Shown piece by piece: positions 53,330 to 62,284 of a stretch of 64,000 nt of DNA (positions are counted from its first letter, which is position 1; every line of letters starts with the position of its first letter). Position numbers and translations under genes: made by a program. The notes under the pieces are model-generated. The model made no database searches. It was given only the letters and a program-made list of their open reading frames with translations, and was not told the origin of the DNA. Source of the stretch: Zobellia russellii (lineage in GTDB: Bacteria; Bacteroidota; Bacteroidia; Flavobacteriales; Flavobacteriaceae); the NCBI RefSeq assembly GCF_018728565.1, contig NZ_JACSOI010000001.1, forward strand, positions 186,001 to 250,000, in the 5' to 3' direction.

Positions 53330-54754
53330 ATGCAAAGAAGAAAGTTTATCAAAAATGCAGCAGCGGCCTCTACCGCATTTTCCATTGTACCCAGCTACGT
53401 TCTGGGCAAGAACCATGTGGCTCCTAGCGACACTCTTTATGTGGGTGCTTTTGGTGTTGGAGGACGTGGTGCCGGCGTTATAAACGGCCTTGACCAAACC
53501 GGTAAGGTTAAGTTTGTAACCCTCTGTGATGTAGATGACCGAAGAGCGGCAGAAACCTACGAAAAATACCCAAAAGCAAAAAAATACAAAGACTACCGTA
53601 AGGTGTACGACAAGCATCTAAAAGACATAGACGCTATAATGGTAGCTACTCCCGATCATATGCACGCCTCTATTGCTTTGCCTTTTATGCGTGAAAAAAA
53701 ACATGCCTACGTAGAGAAACCTTTAACCCACAATATTAACGAAGCCAGGTTAATGACCCAAGTAGCCAAAGAGCATGGCATTGTTACCCAAATGGGAAAC
53801 CAAGGAGCTTCTAGTGATGGTAGCCGTGAGGCAAAAGAATGGATTCAGAGCGGAATCATAGGAAAAGTCTACAAAGTAGATTGTTGGACCAATCGTCCGG
53901 TATGGCCACAAGGCGTTCCTGTACCTACCGAAAAACAACCCGTACCAAAAGGCCTTGATTGGGACCTTTGGCTTGGCGTAGCTGCAAAACGTGATTACAA
54001 TGCGGCATACCTACCTTTTAAATGGCGAGGTTTTTGGGATTTTGGAACAGGTGCCCTAGGGGATATGGGATGCCACATTATGGAAACTCCGTTTGGTGTT
54101 TTGGACCTTGGATATCCCACAGAAGCCGAAGCTAGTTGTACCACCAACTGGGTAGGCGATTTTGTTGAAGCGGATTATAGTGAATCTTGCCCTGCTTCTT
54201 CCATTGTACGTTTGAAATTCAATACGGAAGAACATGGCGACATTGCTCTGAACTGGTACGACGGTGGATTAATGCCAGACCTGCCCGATGAATTGGCAGA
54301 TGGAGAAACCATTGGTGATGGAGGTGGAGGTTCCGTTTTCTACGGTACCAAAGGTATTCTTGTTACGGATACCTACTCACGTAATGCCCGGTTGCTCCCA
54401 AGCAAAAACATGAGCCTGTTTAACGCTCCCGCTCCTTATTTAAAGCGAGTGGAAGGTGATGTAGAAGGACACCAAAGAAACTTTGTGGAAGGTTGCTTAA
54501 ACGGTACAGAAACCTCATCGGACTTCAAAAAATCAGGACCGCTAACGGAAGCCGTTCTTATGGGCAACTTGGCCATTAAAGCATTTCAATATAAAAAACT
54601 GAAAGAAGGCAAAAAACTAGGGGATTGGGATCCATTTGAGTATCCTGGAAGAAGAAAAATCCTTTGGGACGGTGCCAACATGAAAGTCACCAATTGGGAC
54701 CTTGCCAACGAATGGGTAAAAGGAAAATACCGCAAAGGCTGGGAATTAAAATAG
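53330..54754 (+). CDS. Tat-exported Gfo/Idh/MocA oxidoreductase
   Basis: 474 residues from the ATG at 53330. The N-terminus MQRRKFIKNAAAAS is a twin-arginine signal cut near YVLGKN. The Rossmann motif is VGAFGVGGRGAGV, the EKP lysine is in AYVEKPLTHNINEARL, and GALGDMGCHIMETPFGVL forms the active-site region. As NAD cannot be replaced in the periplasm, exported members keep a bound cofactor and can act as glycosidases or epimerases by transient oxidation. The substrate is unknown; it is far from the sugar locus but the same kind of chemistry. Confidence 0.9.
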   Translation: MQRRKFIKNAAAASTAFSIVPSYVLGKNHVAPSDTLYVGAFGVGGRGAGVINGLDQTGKVKFVTLCDVDDRRAAETYEKYPKAKKYKDYRKVYDKHLKDIDAIMVATPDHMHASIALPFMREKKHAYVEKPLTHNINEARLMTQVAKEHGIVTQMGNQGASSDGSREAKEWIQSGIIGKVYKVDCWTNRPVWPQGVPVPTEKQPVPKGLDWDLWLGVAAKRDYNAAYLPFKWRGFWDFGTGALGDMGCHIMETPFGVLDLGYPTEAEASCTTNWVGDFVEADYSESCPASSIVRLKFNTEEHGDIALNWYDGGLMPDLPDELADGETIGDGGGGSVFYGTKGILVTDTYSRNARLLPSKNMSLFNAPAPYLKRVEGDVEGHQRNFVEGCLNGTETSSDFKKSGPLTEAVLMGNLAIKAFQYKKLKEGKKLGDWDPFEYPGRRKILWDGANMKVTNWDLANEWVKGKYRKGWELK

Positions 54755-54765
54755 TAAGCAATAGT

Positions 54766-54801
54766 AAAGCGCAATAGGGAAAAACGTTCCTATTGCGCTT
54801 T
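54766..54801. terminator. bidirectional terminator
   Basis: A perfect 13-bp stem (54766-54778 with 54789-54801) and a T-run on the right. It closes the Gfo/Idh/MocA gene and the leftward barrel gene. Confidence 0.88.
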
Positions 54802-54813
54802 TTTTATTTTGAT

Positions 54814-55374
54814 TTAGAAAGCGTATCCCGCGGATAGTTGAAATACGTTATTTTGACTGTTTCCTCCTGAATAAGAATCTCCGTTTATATTGGCAATACC
54901 CTTATTATACCTAAGGCTAAAAAAGATGTTATCGTTCAATTTGTACGAGGCTCCAATAGCAAAAGCAACGTCTAACTTCTTAAAACGGTCATCATCATCT
55001 TCATTTGTGGATATTAAAAAGCCTACCAATGGACCTGCTTCGGCACTAAGTCCTTCCAAAAAATAATATTTTCCAAGTAATGGCAGATTTACATAGTCCA
55101 ACTTCAGGTTATTGTCATTAGTACCATAATCCCAATTTGTGCCTTGCGATGAGTATAACAACTCTGGTTGTACCGCTATTTTATCCGAAATGGAAAATTC
55201 CGCCACTCCACCTAAATGAAAGCCCACCTTTGTCCCTAAACTTCCTAAGCCCGAATAGGCACTGCCGCCAATTGAGGCTACATTTATGCCTCCTTTTACC
55301 CCAAAACCAAAATCTTGGGCCTGAATAGCAGTAATCGATAAAAGCGTGGTTAAAAAGAATACTAGTTTTTTCAT
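54814..55374 (-). CDS. outer-membrane beta-barrel protein (OmpW/PorT-like)
   Basis: 186 residues with a signal peptide (1-19, ending IQAQ). The mature part is all alternating strands ending in an aromatic residue: FGFGVKGGINVASIGG, GFHLGGVAEFSISDKIAVQPELLYSSQG, YVNLPLLGKYYFLEGLSAEAGPLVGF, FAIGASYKLNDNIFFSLRYNKGIA, FQLSAGYAF. This is an eight-stranded barrel of the outer-membrane family common in Bacteroidota. The last residue is Phe, as needed for BAM. Upstream (55410-55436) is a copy of the 27-bp ECF-type element, 36 bp from the start codon. Confidence 0.88.
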   Translation of the reverse strand: MKKLVFFLTTLLSITAIQAQDFGFGVKGGINVASIGGSAYSGLGSLGTKVGFHLGGVAEFSISDKIAVQPELLYSSQGTNWDYGTNDNNLKLDYVNLPLLGKYYFLEGLSAEAGPLVGFLISTNEDDDDRFKKLDVAFAIGASYKLNDNIFFSLRYNKGIANINGDSYSGGNSQNNVFQLSAGYAF

Positions 55375-55409
55375 AATCTACATGTTTTGTTTAACTGTTT
55401 CATCAGTTA

Positions 55410-55436
55410 GTGTCAAACACATAAAAAGGTTAACAT
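55410..55436 (-). promoter_or_regulatory. ECF-type promoter, distal copy
   Basis: Reverse strand: ATGTTAACCTTTT, then 14 bases ending in TTGACAC. It is about 36 bp upstream of the barrel gene, with the same spacing as the four copies near the sigma gene 19 kb away. Confidence 0.7.
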
Positions 55437-55536
55437 AAAAATATAAAACCCTACATGACTTAATACAGAAAGCCCACTTTGAAAGAACCTATCGGTTTTT
55501 ATACATACTTTTTACATCTTACATCATTAAGAAAAG

Positions 55537-55572
55537 CAAATGCCCAAACGAAGTTTATCGCTTGGGCATTTG
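55537..55572 (-). terminator. terminator after the glycosyltransferase gene
   Basis: CAAATGCCCAA (55537-55547) pairs with TTGGGCATTTG (55562-55572). A T-rich stretch follows on the reverse strand. It is 26 bp past the leftward stop at 55598. Confidence 0.8.
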
Positions 55573-55597
55573 TAGTAAGACTATATTTGGTAATTAC

Positions 55598-57004
55598 TTA
55601 TTTCTTAGTTGGCAATTCACGGGTTAACCATCCTCTTTTGTTTGCTGTAGCAATGGCATATGGGGTTATCCAGAACAATCCAAATGTAAATAGGATGCTG
55701 TAAGAATATGCCCAAACCGACTCTTTTAAATCATATCGCTTCGCATAAAAAAGAACTGGGAACGTAGACAACACCAAAATACTCACAAGCGTAGAGCTCA
55801 AAAATAAAAGTGGGTGAGTTAAAATAAAGAAGAACATGAAAAATAAGAATGGGTAGCTCATCAATATCTTTATGGATTGGCTAATGAACAACAACCGCGA
55901 ACCAAATTTTGAACCTTCTCTAAAATTGGTAAAAACGTATTTAGACATTTCAATATTTTCACGAACATTACTTCTACCCCATCTAATGAACATCTTATAA
56001 AGACCTTTGTATTTTTCAGGTACATTGGTATAAGCATAAGCGTTTCTTTGGAACAACACGTGATAACCCTGCTTTAAAATCATGTTGGTCATTGCGCGAT
56101 CTTCACCAATATCTGAAGGTTGTCCCATAAAAGTTTGATTGATCCATGCATCCAAACAGTTAAAAACAGCCGTTCTACGGTATGCCGCTAAAGCCCCGGG
56201 AGTACAAAGCACTGAGTTTAACGCACTCTCTGCAGAACGAACAAATTCAAAACTCATTACAAAGCTAACATCAAGCATTTTTGGAAGTAATGCTCTTTTA
56301 TTGTTCAATACACGTATGTTTCCTGCAACGGCGCCACAGTTTTCATTTACCACAAATGGACTAACCAAATTACGAAGGGTATCCTTATCAACTATAGAAT
56401 CACTATCTACCGTAACAAAAATTTCGCCAGTACCCTCGTTAAAACCTCTGTAAAGACCATGACGTTTACCCATGTTCTTAGGTTGCTGAAAAATAGTTAC
56501 ACGATCACCTAAAACCTTTTTGGCTTCTTTCATCCAGTGCCACGTATCATCCTTACTACCATCATCTATAGACAACAGCTGTAATTTTTCATGAGGAAAA
56601 TCACTTTCCGCCAAGCTCATTAAAGTATCATATACTTGTTTTCCCTCGTTGTAAGCGGGCACTATAACTGTAACCGTAGGCAATTCTTCATTAGATACAG
56701 AACTTATTGCCTTGTATTTAAAGTACTTGTAGATAACAAAAAGAAAAAATAACGCTTTAAAAACGAACAGCCCAAGTGCCAAATACATAAAACCTTGACC
56801 AAAACTAGAGCTTGCACGCTCTATGTTGAACTGATTTAAGTCGCTTCGTAAAATATAGGACATATAGGCTGCCCCTATCATTAAAACAAAGGTGCTTCCC
56901 ATTACAAAAATGCCCCAAGCATTAGCTGTCTCAATAAAAATCTTGATCTTTTGTAACAAGCTAGCTTTTGAAGTTGTCTTTTCTACTGTATTTTCCATTT
57001 TCAT
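55598..57004 (-). CDS. membrane GT2 glycosyltransferase (hyaluronan/chitin synthase type)
   Basis: 468 residues (Met3 is an alternative start). Two N-terminal helices (about 29-52 and 70-96) and four or five C-terminal ones (about 370-460) flank the GT-A domain. Motifs: VTVIVPAYNEGKQVYDTLMSL, LLSIDDGSKDDTW (UDP binding), FVTVDSDSIVDKD (DxD), IGEDRAMTNMIL (catalytic Asp) and MFIRWGRSNVREN in the place of Q/RxxRW. It is a processive-type synthase that probably builds and exports a polysaccharide; the product is not known. Confidence 0.9.
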   Translation of the reverse strand: MKMENTVEKTTSKASLLQKIKIFIETANAWGIFVMGSTFVLMIGAAYMSYILRSDLNQFNIERASSSFGQGFMYLALGLFVFKALFFLFVIYKYFKYKAISSVSNEELPTVTVIVPAYNEGKQVYDTLMSLAESDFPHEKLQLLSIDDGSKDDTWHWMKEAKKVLGDRVTIFQQPKNMGKRHGLYRGFNEGTGEIFVTVDSDSIVDKDTLRNLVSPFVVNENCGAVAGNIRVLNNKRALLPKMLDVSFVMSFEFVRSAESALNSVLCTPGALAAYRRTAVFNCLDAWINQTFMGQPSDIGEDRAMTNMILKQGYHVLFQRNAYAYTNVPEKYKGLYKMFIRWGRSNVRENIEMSKYVFTNFREGSKFGSRLLFISQSIKILMSYPFLFFMFFFILTHPLLFLSSTLVSILVLSTFPVLFYAKRYDLKESVWAYSYSILFTFGLFWITPYAIATANKRGWLTRELPTKK

Positions 57005-57190
57005 AAAATGTATCTCAATGATGTTCTGAGTAGCTTATACGATACCGGATTGCGGTTCGGATTTTTCCTTTACACTATTTTAACACCCCAAGAGATACAG
57101 AATATTATAGGTATACTAACAATTTGACCCTTCTAAACTATAATTGATAAAAGCTGCCTATACAATTTATGAATGCTAAGCAATTGAATG

Positions 57191-57216
57191 GTTTTTAGTG
57201 TGATTGTACTAAAAAC
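57191..57216. terminator. weak AT-rich hairpin downstream of the radical SAM gene
   Basis: GTTTTTAGT (57191-57199) pairs with ACTAAAAAC (57208-57216). It is 17 bp past the leftward stop at 57233. No T-run follows on the reverse strand, so it is only a probable terminator. Confidence 0.4.
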
Positions 57217-57232
57217 AAATTTTACCGTTTTA

Positions 57233-58309
57233 TTAGAATAATTTTAGCTGACCGTCCTTGAATTGCTCATGCAAATCATGATTGAGTGGAGGAAAGGATT
57301 TGTCTTTAAAATAAGTGTGACGCGCAAGACGTACCAAATCATGAATTTGGGTGGCTATTTTCCCCTCTCCTCTGCTCCGAACACCAAAACGACTGTCATT
57401 TAAAGTACCGCCATGACATTCTTCAATCTGATGCAAAACTTTATCCGCCTTATCGGGTAGGGTTTTATGAATCCAATCCGTAAAAACTTGTCCTATCGCC
57501 CCATTAAGTCTGACTACGGTAAAAGCAAAAGATTTGGCACCGTTTTCAGATACCGCTTTCGCCAAATTCATGATTTCGTGACTATTGATACCGGGAATAA
57601 TGGGAGCGAGCATGGCATTGACCGGAATATTATTTTGGGACAGAACACGAATGGTTTCCAGGCGTTTTTTAATGGTTGTAGTTCTTGGTTCCAAAACACG
57701 CCTTGTATCTTCGGATAATGAGGTAACCGAAACATTTACTCCTATCAACCTATCTTTTGCCAATTCCTTTAAAATATCCAGATCACGGAGTATCAAAGCA
57801 TTTTTAGTAATGATACCCACTGGGTGCTTGTACTTTAAAAATACTTCCAAACAGGCACGGGTAATTTTAAACTTCTGCTCGGCGGGTTGGTAGCAATCTG
57901 TGTTCCCAGAAAGTACAATGGTTCTGGCCTCCCACCGTTTACTCTTTATTTTTTCCTCGAGCAGTTTTGGCGCATCCTTCTTTATTAAAATTTTACGTTC
58001 AAAATCCAGTCCCGCACTATAGCCCCAAAACTCGTGAGTATTTCGCGCATAGCAGTAAATACAACCATGCTCACAACCTTGGTAAGGATTCATGGAGTAC
58101 TGCATACCCACATCTGGGCTGGTAACTTTGATTACAATGGTTTTTGGAAAGATGGGGATGTACTGCGTCTTGTTTCTATCGGCTTCTTCACCCTCTATTC
58201 GGCAAAATTCCAGAAAATCATCGCGGGTTTCATAAACGTTCTGTAGAAATTTGTTGTGAACGTTCTGCTGGGCACCACGGCCCTTAATGTAAGACTCATT
58301 TTTCAACAC
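57233..58309 (-). CDS. PA0069-family radical SAM protein
   Basis: 358 residues if translation starts at the GTG at 58309; a TTG at 58345 would add 12 residues but lies inside a 15-bp hairpin. Early KGRGAQQNVHNKF is the family's signature. The cluster motif is CEHGCIYCYA (CxxxCxxC), then VLSGNTDCYQPAEQK and VSVTSLSEDTRRVLEPR. PA0069-type proteins resemble SplB-like radical SAM enzymes of unknown substrate. Its partner, if any, is not obvious here. The upstream unknown secreted protein gene is 55 bp away. Confidence 0.88.
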   Translation of the reverse strand: MLKNESYIKGRGAQQNVHNKFLQNVYETRDDFLEFCRIEGEEADRNKTQYIPIFPKTIVIKVTSPDVGMQYSMNPYQGCEHGCIYCYARNTHEFWGYSAGLDFERKILIKKDAPKLLEEKIKSKRWEARTIVLSGNTDCYQPAEQKFKITRACLEVFLKYKHPVGIITKNALILRDLDILKELAKDRLIGVNVSVTSLSEDTRRVLEPRTTTIKKRLETIRVLSQNNIPVNAMLAPIIPGINSHEIMNLAKAVSENGAKSFAFTVVRLNGAIGQVFTDWIHKTLPDKADKVLHQIEECHGGTLNDSRFGVRSRGEGKIATQIHDLVRLARHTYFKDKSFPPLNHDLHEQFKDGQLKLF

Positions 58310-58310
58310 T

Positions 58311-58346
58311 ATTGGATTTATTCCAAATTTATGGAATAAATCCAAT
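58311..58346 (-). terminator. perfect AT-rich hairpin between two leftward genes
   Basis: ATTGGATTTATTCCA (58311-58325) pairs perfectly with TGGAATAAATCCAAT (58332-58346), loop of 6 bases. It lies 19 bp past the stop of the 58365 gene. No T-run follows, and the next gene begins at its foot, so it may be a terminator or a structure controlling translation of the radical SAM gene. Confidence 0.6.
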
Positions 58347-58364
58347 TACAAATAATTTCAATAA

Positions 58365-59915
58365 CTATTTAACAGTTACCTCAACTAATTGCTTTTTAGT
58401 ACCCCGCTTAGCGTAAAACAAAAGATGATCGGAAGCCTCATCGATAAACGGCCTTGAAACCATAATAGGCAGTCTTACCTCCTTGTCGTCTACAAGTTTT
58501 TTATACGATAGATCACCTGACCCGTCTACTTTAATAACAAACATATTTGGGTTTCTGCTAAACCCTTGTTTGAACAGAATTCTTTCTTTGCTCATTTTCT
58601 GTGGATTTTCTCCAGAATTGATGAAGAAGTACATGTTTTCTCCCTTACCATATGCCGTATAGGAAGCATACGAAGCATCACCTTGGGTAACTTCGGCCTT
58701 ATTGATGTTACGGGCCCATTCCATAGTACCGGAAGCATTCAGTTTTGCCAATACTATATCATTGTAATGAAAACGGTCTACTTTTTTGGTAGCCCCTGTT
58801 CCTATATCTTGTCCTGCGGTTACAAAATACTCTTCGGCACTAAAAAGAATATCTTTATTTGGGGTTATGTGCACACTCTTAAAAATAAGATTCTTGATTT
58901 CTGCATCTACCTCACGCCCAAATTTATCCAACATGAACTGATCCGAAAACGGATTGTATTTCTTTGCTTTAATAGCCAAGGAATTGGCGTCTAGATTAAA
59001 ATACACCAATCCATTGTACCTATTATCTTTTCGATCTGCGTAAAAACCAACTGCTTTTAGATCATTACCCAATAATACCGGTTTTAAAGATTCTGGAAAC
59101 CTTCCCGCATCTGCAAATTCTTGGGTTTTAAATCCGTTTTGGGTAATCCTGACCAACTCATATTGAAAACGTCTTTCCTTTACATCAAACCTTCTTTTTT
59201 TGAAAAAGGCCTTTCCCATTAAATACAACTCCTTTAAATCTTTTGAAACCTCAATGTTTTCAAAGGCATAGTTCTTTTCCTCAATATTGGCGCTAAAATC
59301 ATAGTCTAATTGAAGCTTTAAATCCGTGCCATAAAGATAGATGTGATACTTCTCTTTCTTTCCTTCCCTATGGTGTACAGTTACGGCAAAAGCCGTTCTA
59401 TCATCATTAAAATGGGTAGCCGTTGAAAAGCCATTGCCAAAATTGCGGTTGTACTTGTTAACCGCCAATGGATTCAAAACCTCTTTAGAAGGAATGGATA
59501 GCAACTTTCTTTCCATAAAATTGAACTCGTCCAGCGGACTCTGGTGTACCACATAATTATACGCCTCGTCTTTATGGTCATAAACCAGTTCCAATAAATA
59601 AAGTTGACCATTCTTTACAAAACCATCAACCATATGCCTGCCTGCATATTTATAATTATGGTCAGCCACCAAGTTAAGTTCAGCATCGTATACCTCAATA
59701 AAATGACCTTTGGGCCGTAAAGGCATTCCTCCGTAATAGGTACGAACAAGAACCGTCTGTTCTTGGACAGAGCGATCTATGGTCAACACGGTAGAATATT
59801 TATACCTATCGGAATAATTCTCTCCAAGCTTATAATCCACGGGGATTTCTTGGGCATTCGTAAACGTTAGGGCAGCTAAAAACAGTAACGCTGTTAGGCT
59901 CTTTCGGGTTCGCAT
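58365..59915 (-). CDS. large secreted protein of unknown function
   Basis: 516 residues with a signal peptide (1-21, ending TNAQ). The mature part is beta-rich, in a propeller-like repetition: VLVRTYYGGMPLRPKGHFIEVYDAELNLVADHNYKYAGRHM, GLVYFNLDANSLAIKAKKYNPFS, VHITPNKDILFSAEEYFVTAG, MFVIKVDGSGDLSYKKLVDD. Similar long proteins are seen across Flavobacteriia with no assigned function. It has no lipobox and no T9SS tail. It starts 22 bp after the stop of the enoyl-CoA hydratase gene, so they may be co-transcribed. Confidence 0.75.
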   Translation of the reverse strand: MRTRKSLTALLFLAALTFTNAQEIPVDYKLGENYSDRYKYSTVLTIDRSVQEQTVLVRTYYGGMPLRPKGHFIEVYDAELNLVADHNYKYAGRHMVDGFVKNGQLYLLELVYDHKDEAYNYVVHQSPLDEFNFMERKLLSIPSKEVLNPLAVNKYNRNFGNGFSTATHFNDDRTAFAVTVHHREGKKEKYHIYLYGTDLKLQLDYDFSANIEEKNYAFENIEVSKDLKELYLMGKAFFKKRRFDVKERRFQYELVRITQNGFKTQEFADAGRFPESLKPVLLGNDLKAVGFYADRKDNRYNGLVYFNLDANSLAIKAKKYNPFSDQFMLDKFGREVDAEIKNLIFKSVHITPNKDILFSAEEYFVTAGQDIGTGATKKVDRFHYNDIVLAKLNASGTMEWARNINKAEVTQGDASYASYTAYGKGENMYFFINSGENPQKMSKERILFKQGFSRNPNMFVIKVDGSGDLSYKKLVDDKEVRLPIMVSRPFIDEASDHLLFYAKRGTKKQLVEVTVK

Positions 59916-59937
59916 AAGTAGGTTTTAAGCGGACATG

Positions 59938-60717
59938 CTACTCACCAGGAAAGTTGGCCTTACGCTTTTCCAAAAAAGCAGAGGTACCTTCCTTAAAGTC
60001 TTCGGTGCCAAAACAAGCTCCAAAAGCCTTTATTTCTTCGTCATATCCATTACTATTCTTAAAACCCGCATTTACTGCTTTTATTGCATAACTGAGCGCG
60101 ACCGGAGAGTTATTCGATATCTTGCTTGCCAACTTCTGGCAAAACTCGATCAATTGCTCTTGGGAAACCACATGATTTACCAGTCCATAATTCAATGCGC
60201 GATCAACGTCTATCATACCTGCAGTCATAATCAATTCCATAGCTCTGCCCTTGCCTACTAATTGCGGCAAACGTTGGGTACCACCATAACCGGGAATAAC
60301 CCCAAGCGATACCTCTGGAAGACCCATTCTAGCATTATGGCTCGCTACTCTAAAATGACATGCCATGGCAAGCTCTAGCCCACCGCCAAGTGCAAATCCG
60401 TTAACAGCGGCAATTACAGGCTTGGACAGTTGCTCAACAAAATCAAAAAGAATCTTATGTCCTTTGGCGGACAATTTTCCACCTTGCTTTTCGGAAAAAT
60501 CAGCAAACTCCGAAATATCGGCACCGGCAACAAAAGCTTTTTCCCCACTACCGGTTAAGATAATGACCTTAATTTCTTTATCCGCTTCCAATGCCTTAAG
60601 CGCTTCGTGTAGTTCTTGAATGGTTTCACGGTTAAGGGCGTTCAACTTTGTGGGACGGTTAATAGTTACGATTGCCGTAGGCTGATTATCATCCACAAGA
60701 ACATTATTGAATTTCAT
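59938..60717 (-). CDS. enoyl-CoA hydratase/isomerase family protein
   Basis: 259 residues, the usual crotonase length. The oxyanion hole motifs are GEKAFVAGADISEFADFS and AAVNGFALGGGLELAMAC; the catalytic glutamates lie in GLPEVSLGVIPGYGGTQRLP (Glu near residue 135). C-terminal YDEEIKAFGACFGTEDFKEGTSAFLEKRKANF is as in short-chain enoyl-CoA hydratases of fatty acid oxidation. 42 bp separate it from the upstream kinase gene. Confidence 0.93.
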   Translation of the reverse strand: MKFNNVLVDDNQPTAIVTINRPTKLNALNRETIQELHEALKALEADKEIKVIILTGSGEKAFVAGADISEFADFSEKQGGKLSAKGHKILFDFVEQLSKPVIAAVNGFALGGGLELAMACHFRVASHNARMGLPEVSLGVIPGYGGTQRLPQLVGKGRAMELIMTAGMIDVDRALNYGLVNHVVSQEQLIEFCQKLASKISNNSPVALSYAIKAVNAGFKNSNGYDEEIKAFGACFGTEDFKEGTSAFLEKRKANFPGE

Positions 60718-60759
60718 ATAGCTATTTTTTTTAGTATTCTATTTTTTGTTGGCGTTCAT

Positions 60760-62247
60760 CTACTTTACAAGTGGGAACTTAACGGAGAACACCGTTCCCT
60801 TATCCGGTTTTGACGTAAACGTAATAGCTCCTTTGTAGGTTTCCACTATGTTCTTTACCATGCCCAGACCCAATCCCATTCCGCTTGATTTTGTGGTAAA
60901 CTTGGGCTCAAATATTTTTTCTTTAAAGCCTTCCCCAATACCAATACCGTTATCCGCTACGCAGATTTTAGCAAAATCACCTTCTGTTCCTACCGATACT
61001 ACAATTCTTGGAGCATCTACTTCCGGAACGGCCTGAATGGCATTCTTTACCAAGTTAGTAACCACACGTATGAGTTGTGTACGATCTAATTTCGTAATAA
61101 TTTCTTTTTCTTCAGAGATAAAGTGAATGTAATCTTCATTAAAGATATCAAGCGCCAACCTTACGATTTCCACGATGTTCAGGGTTTCGTTCTGCTGGGC
61201 GGGCATTTCGGCAAAATTGGAAAACGCAGAAGCAATGCTGCTCATGGTATCAATTTGCTGGATGAGTGTTTTTGAAAACTCGGCTATTTTTATATCGATG
61301 TTGGGATCCTGATGGTCAAATTTACGCTCAAAACTTTGAACGGTAAGCCGCATTGGGGTTAGGGGATTCTTGATTTCATGCGCCACCTGCTTTGCCATCT
61401 CCCGCCAAGCCTGTTCCCTTTCACTACGCGCCAATTTTACGGCACTGTCTTCAAGTTCGTCGATCATGGCATTGTACGAGGTCACCAGCTTTTCAATTTC
61501 CTCACTTGGGTTGTCTATCAATATTTTTTGATTGCTTTTCCTTAAATCTGTCTTGCCCAACATGTCGGAAATGGTCTGAAGCGACCGGGTGATATAAGTA
61601 GAAATAAAATAAGCCAAACCAATAGCTATCAACAACATTAGAAAATAAACCCCGCCCAAGCGCATAAGAAACTCCTTAAGCTCCATATTATTGAACGAAT
61701 CATCTTCGTAATAGGGTAAATTTAAAATACCAATTGGTTTAAATCGCTTATCGTTGATGTACGTATAAGACGCCTTATAATTATCACCAGCCAATGCTTT
61801 TTGGTCCACAAAGCGCTTAGTGGGGCTTGTTTCCAACAATCGCAGAATAGACGGACTCAAACAATTTGCGATAGAATCTACCTCAAATTTGGCCCTTGAA
61901 CTTTTTATAAGCTGCCCTTCTAGGTCATAGATATTAAGCCTCTGATTTTGCACATTGGCAATCTGGTAAATTTCCTCATTAAAAATAAGTCCCAAATTCT
62001 CTGTCGTAACAGGGTAGGTTGTCTTTTTTAAAACATACTCTACGCTTTGCTTTACCTGCTCTTCTTTTCGCTCTAAACGTTCGGAGTGGTAATCTTCGGA
62101 TTGCTCTTTATACTGATACACGGTAACTCCTGCAATTAGAATAGAAGCTATGACTACCAGCAGAATCATAGATAGGAAGATGCGCGACCTTAAGGAAAGT
62201 TTTGTAAACAAAAGACTGGAGTTTACACCAAAGGTAGCAAATATCAC
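60760..62247 (-). CDS. NtrY-like sensor histidine kinase
   Basis: 495 residues. One TM helix near residues 23-43 and another near 190-210 flank a sensor region. A HAMP domain follows (about 210-265, TRSLQTISDMLGKTDL). The dimerisation box has the phospho-acceptor in QVAHEIKNPLTPMRLTVQSF (near residue 290). The ATPase has N-box NLVKNAIQAVPEV, G1 VADNGIGIGEGF, F-box FEPKFTTKSSGMGLGLGMVKNIVE. This is the order found in NtrY-type kinases. No response regulator gene is next to it, so the partner is elsewhere. Confidence 0.92.
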   Translation of the reverse strand: MIFATFGVNSSLLFTKLSLRSRIFLSMILLVVIASILIAGVTVYQYKEQSEDYHSERLERKEEQVKQSVEYVLKKTTYPVTTENLGLIFNEEIYQIANVQNQRLNIYDLEGQLIKSSRAKFEVDSIANCLSPSILRLLETSPTKRFVDQKALAGDNYKASYTYINDKRFKPIGILNLPYYEDDSFNNMELKEFLMRLGGVYFLMLLIAIGLAYFISTYITRSLQTISDMLGKTDLRKSNQKILIDNPSEEIEKLVTSYNAMIDELEDSAVKLARSEREQAWREMAKQVAHEIKNPLTPMRLTVQSFERKFDHQDPNIDIKIAEFSKTLIQQIDTMSSIASAFSNFAEMPAQQNETLNIVEIVRLALDIFNEDYIHFISEEKEIITKLDRTQLIRVVTNLVKNAIQAVPEVDAPRIVVSVGTEGDFAKICVADNGIGIGEGFKEKIFEPKFTTKSSGMGLGLGMVKNIVETYKGAITFTSKPDKGTVFSVKFPLVK

Positions 62248-62284
62248 GCCATTTTTAATACGGCCTACAGCGCATTAAAATAGT

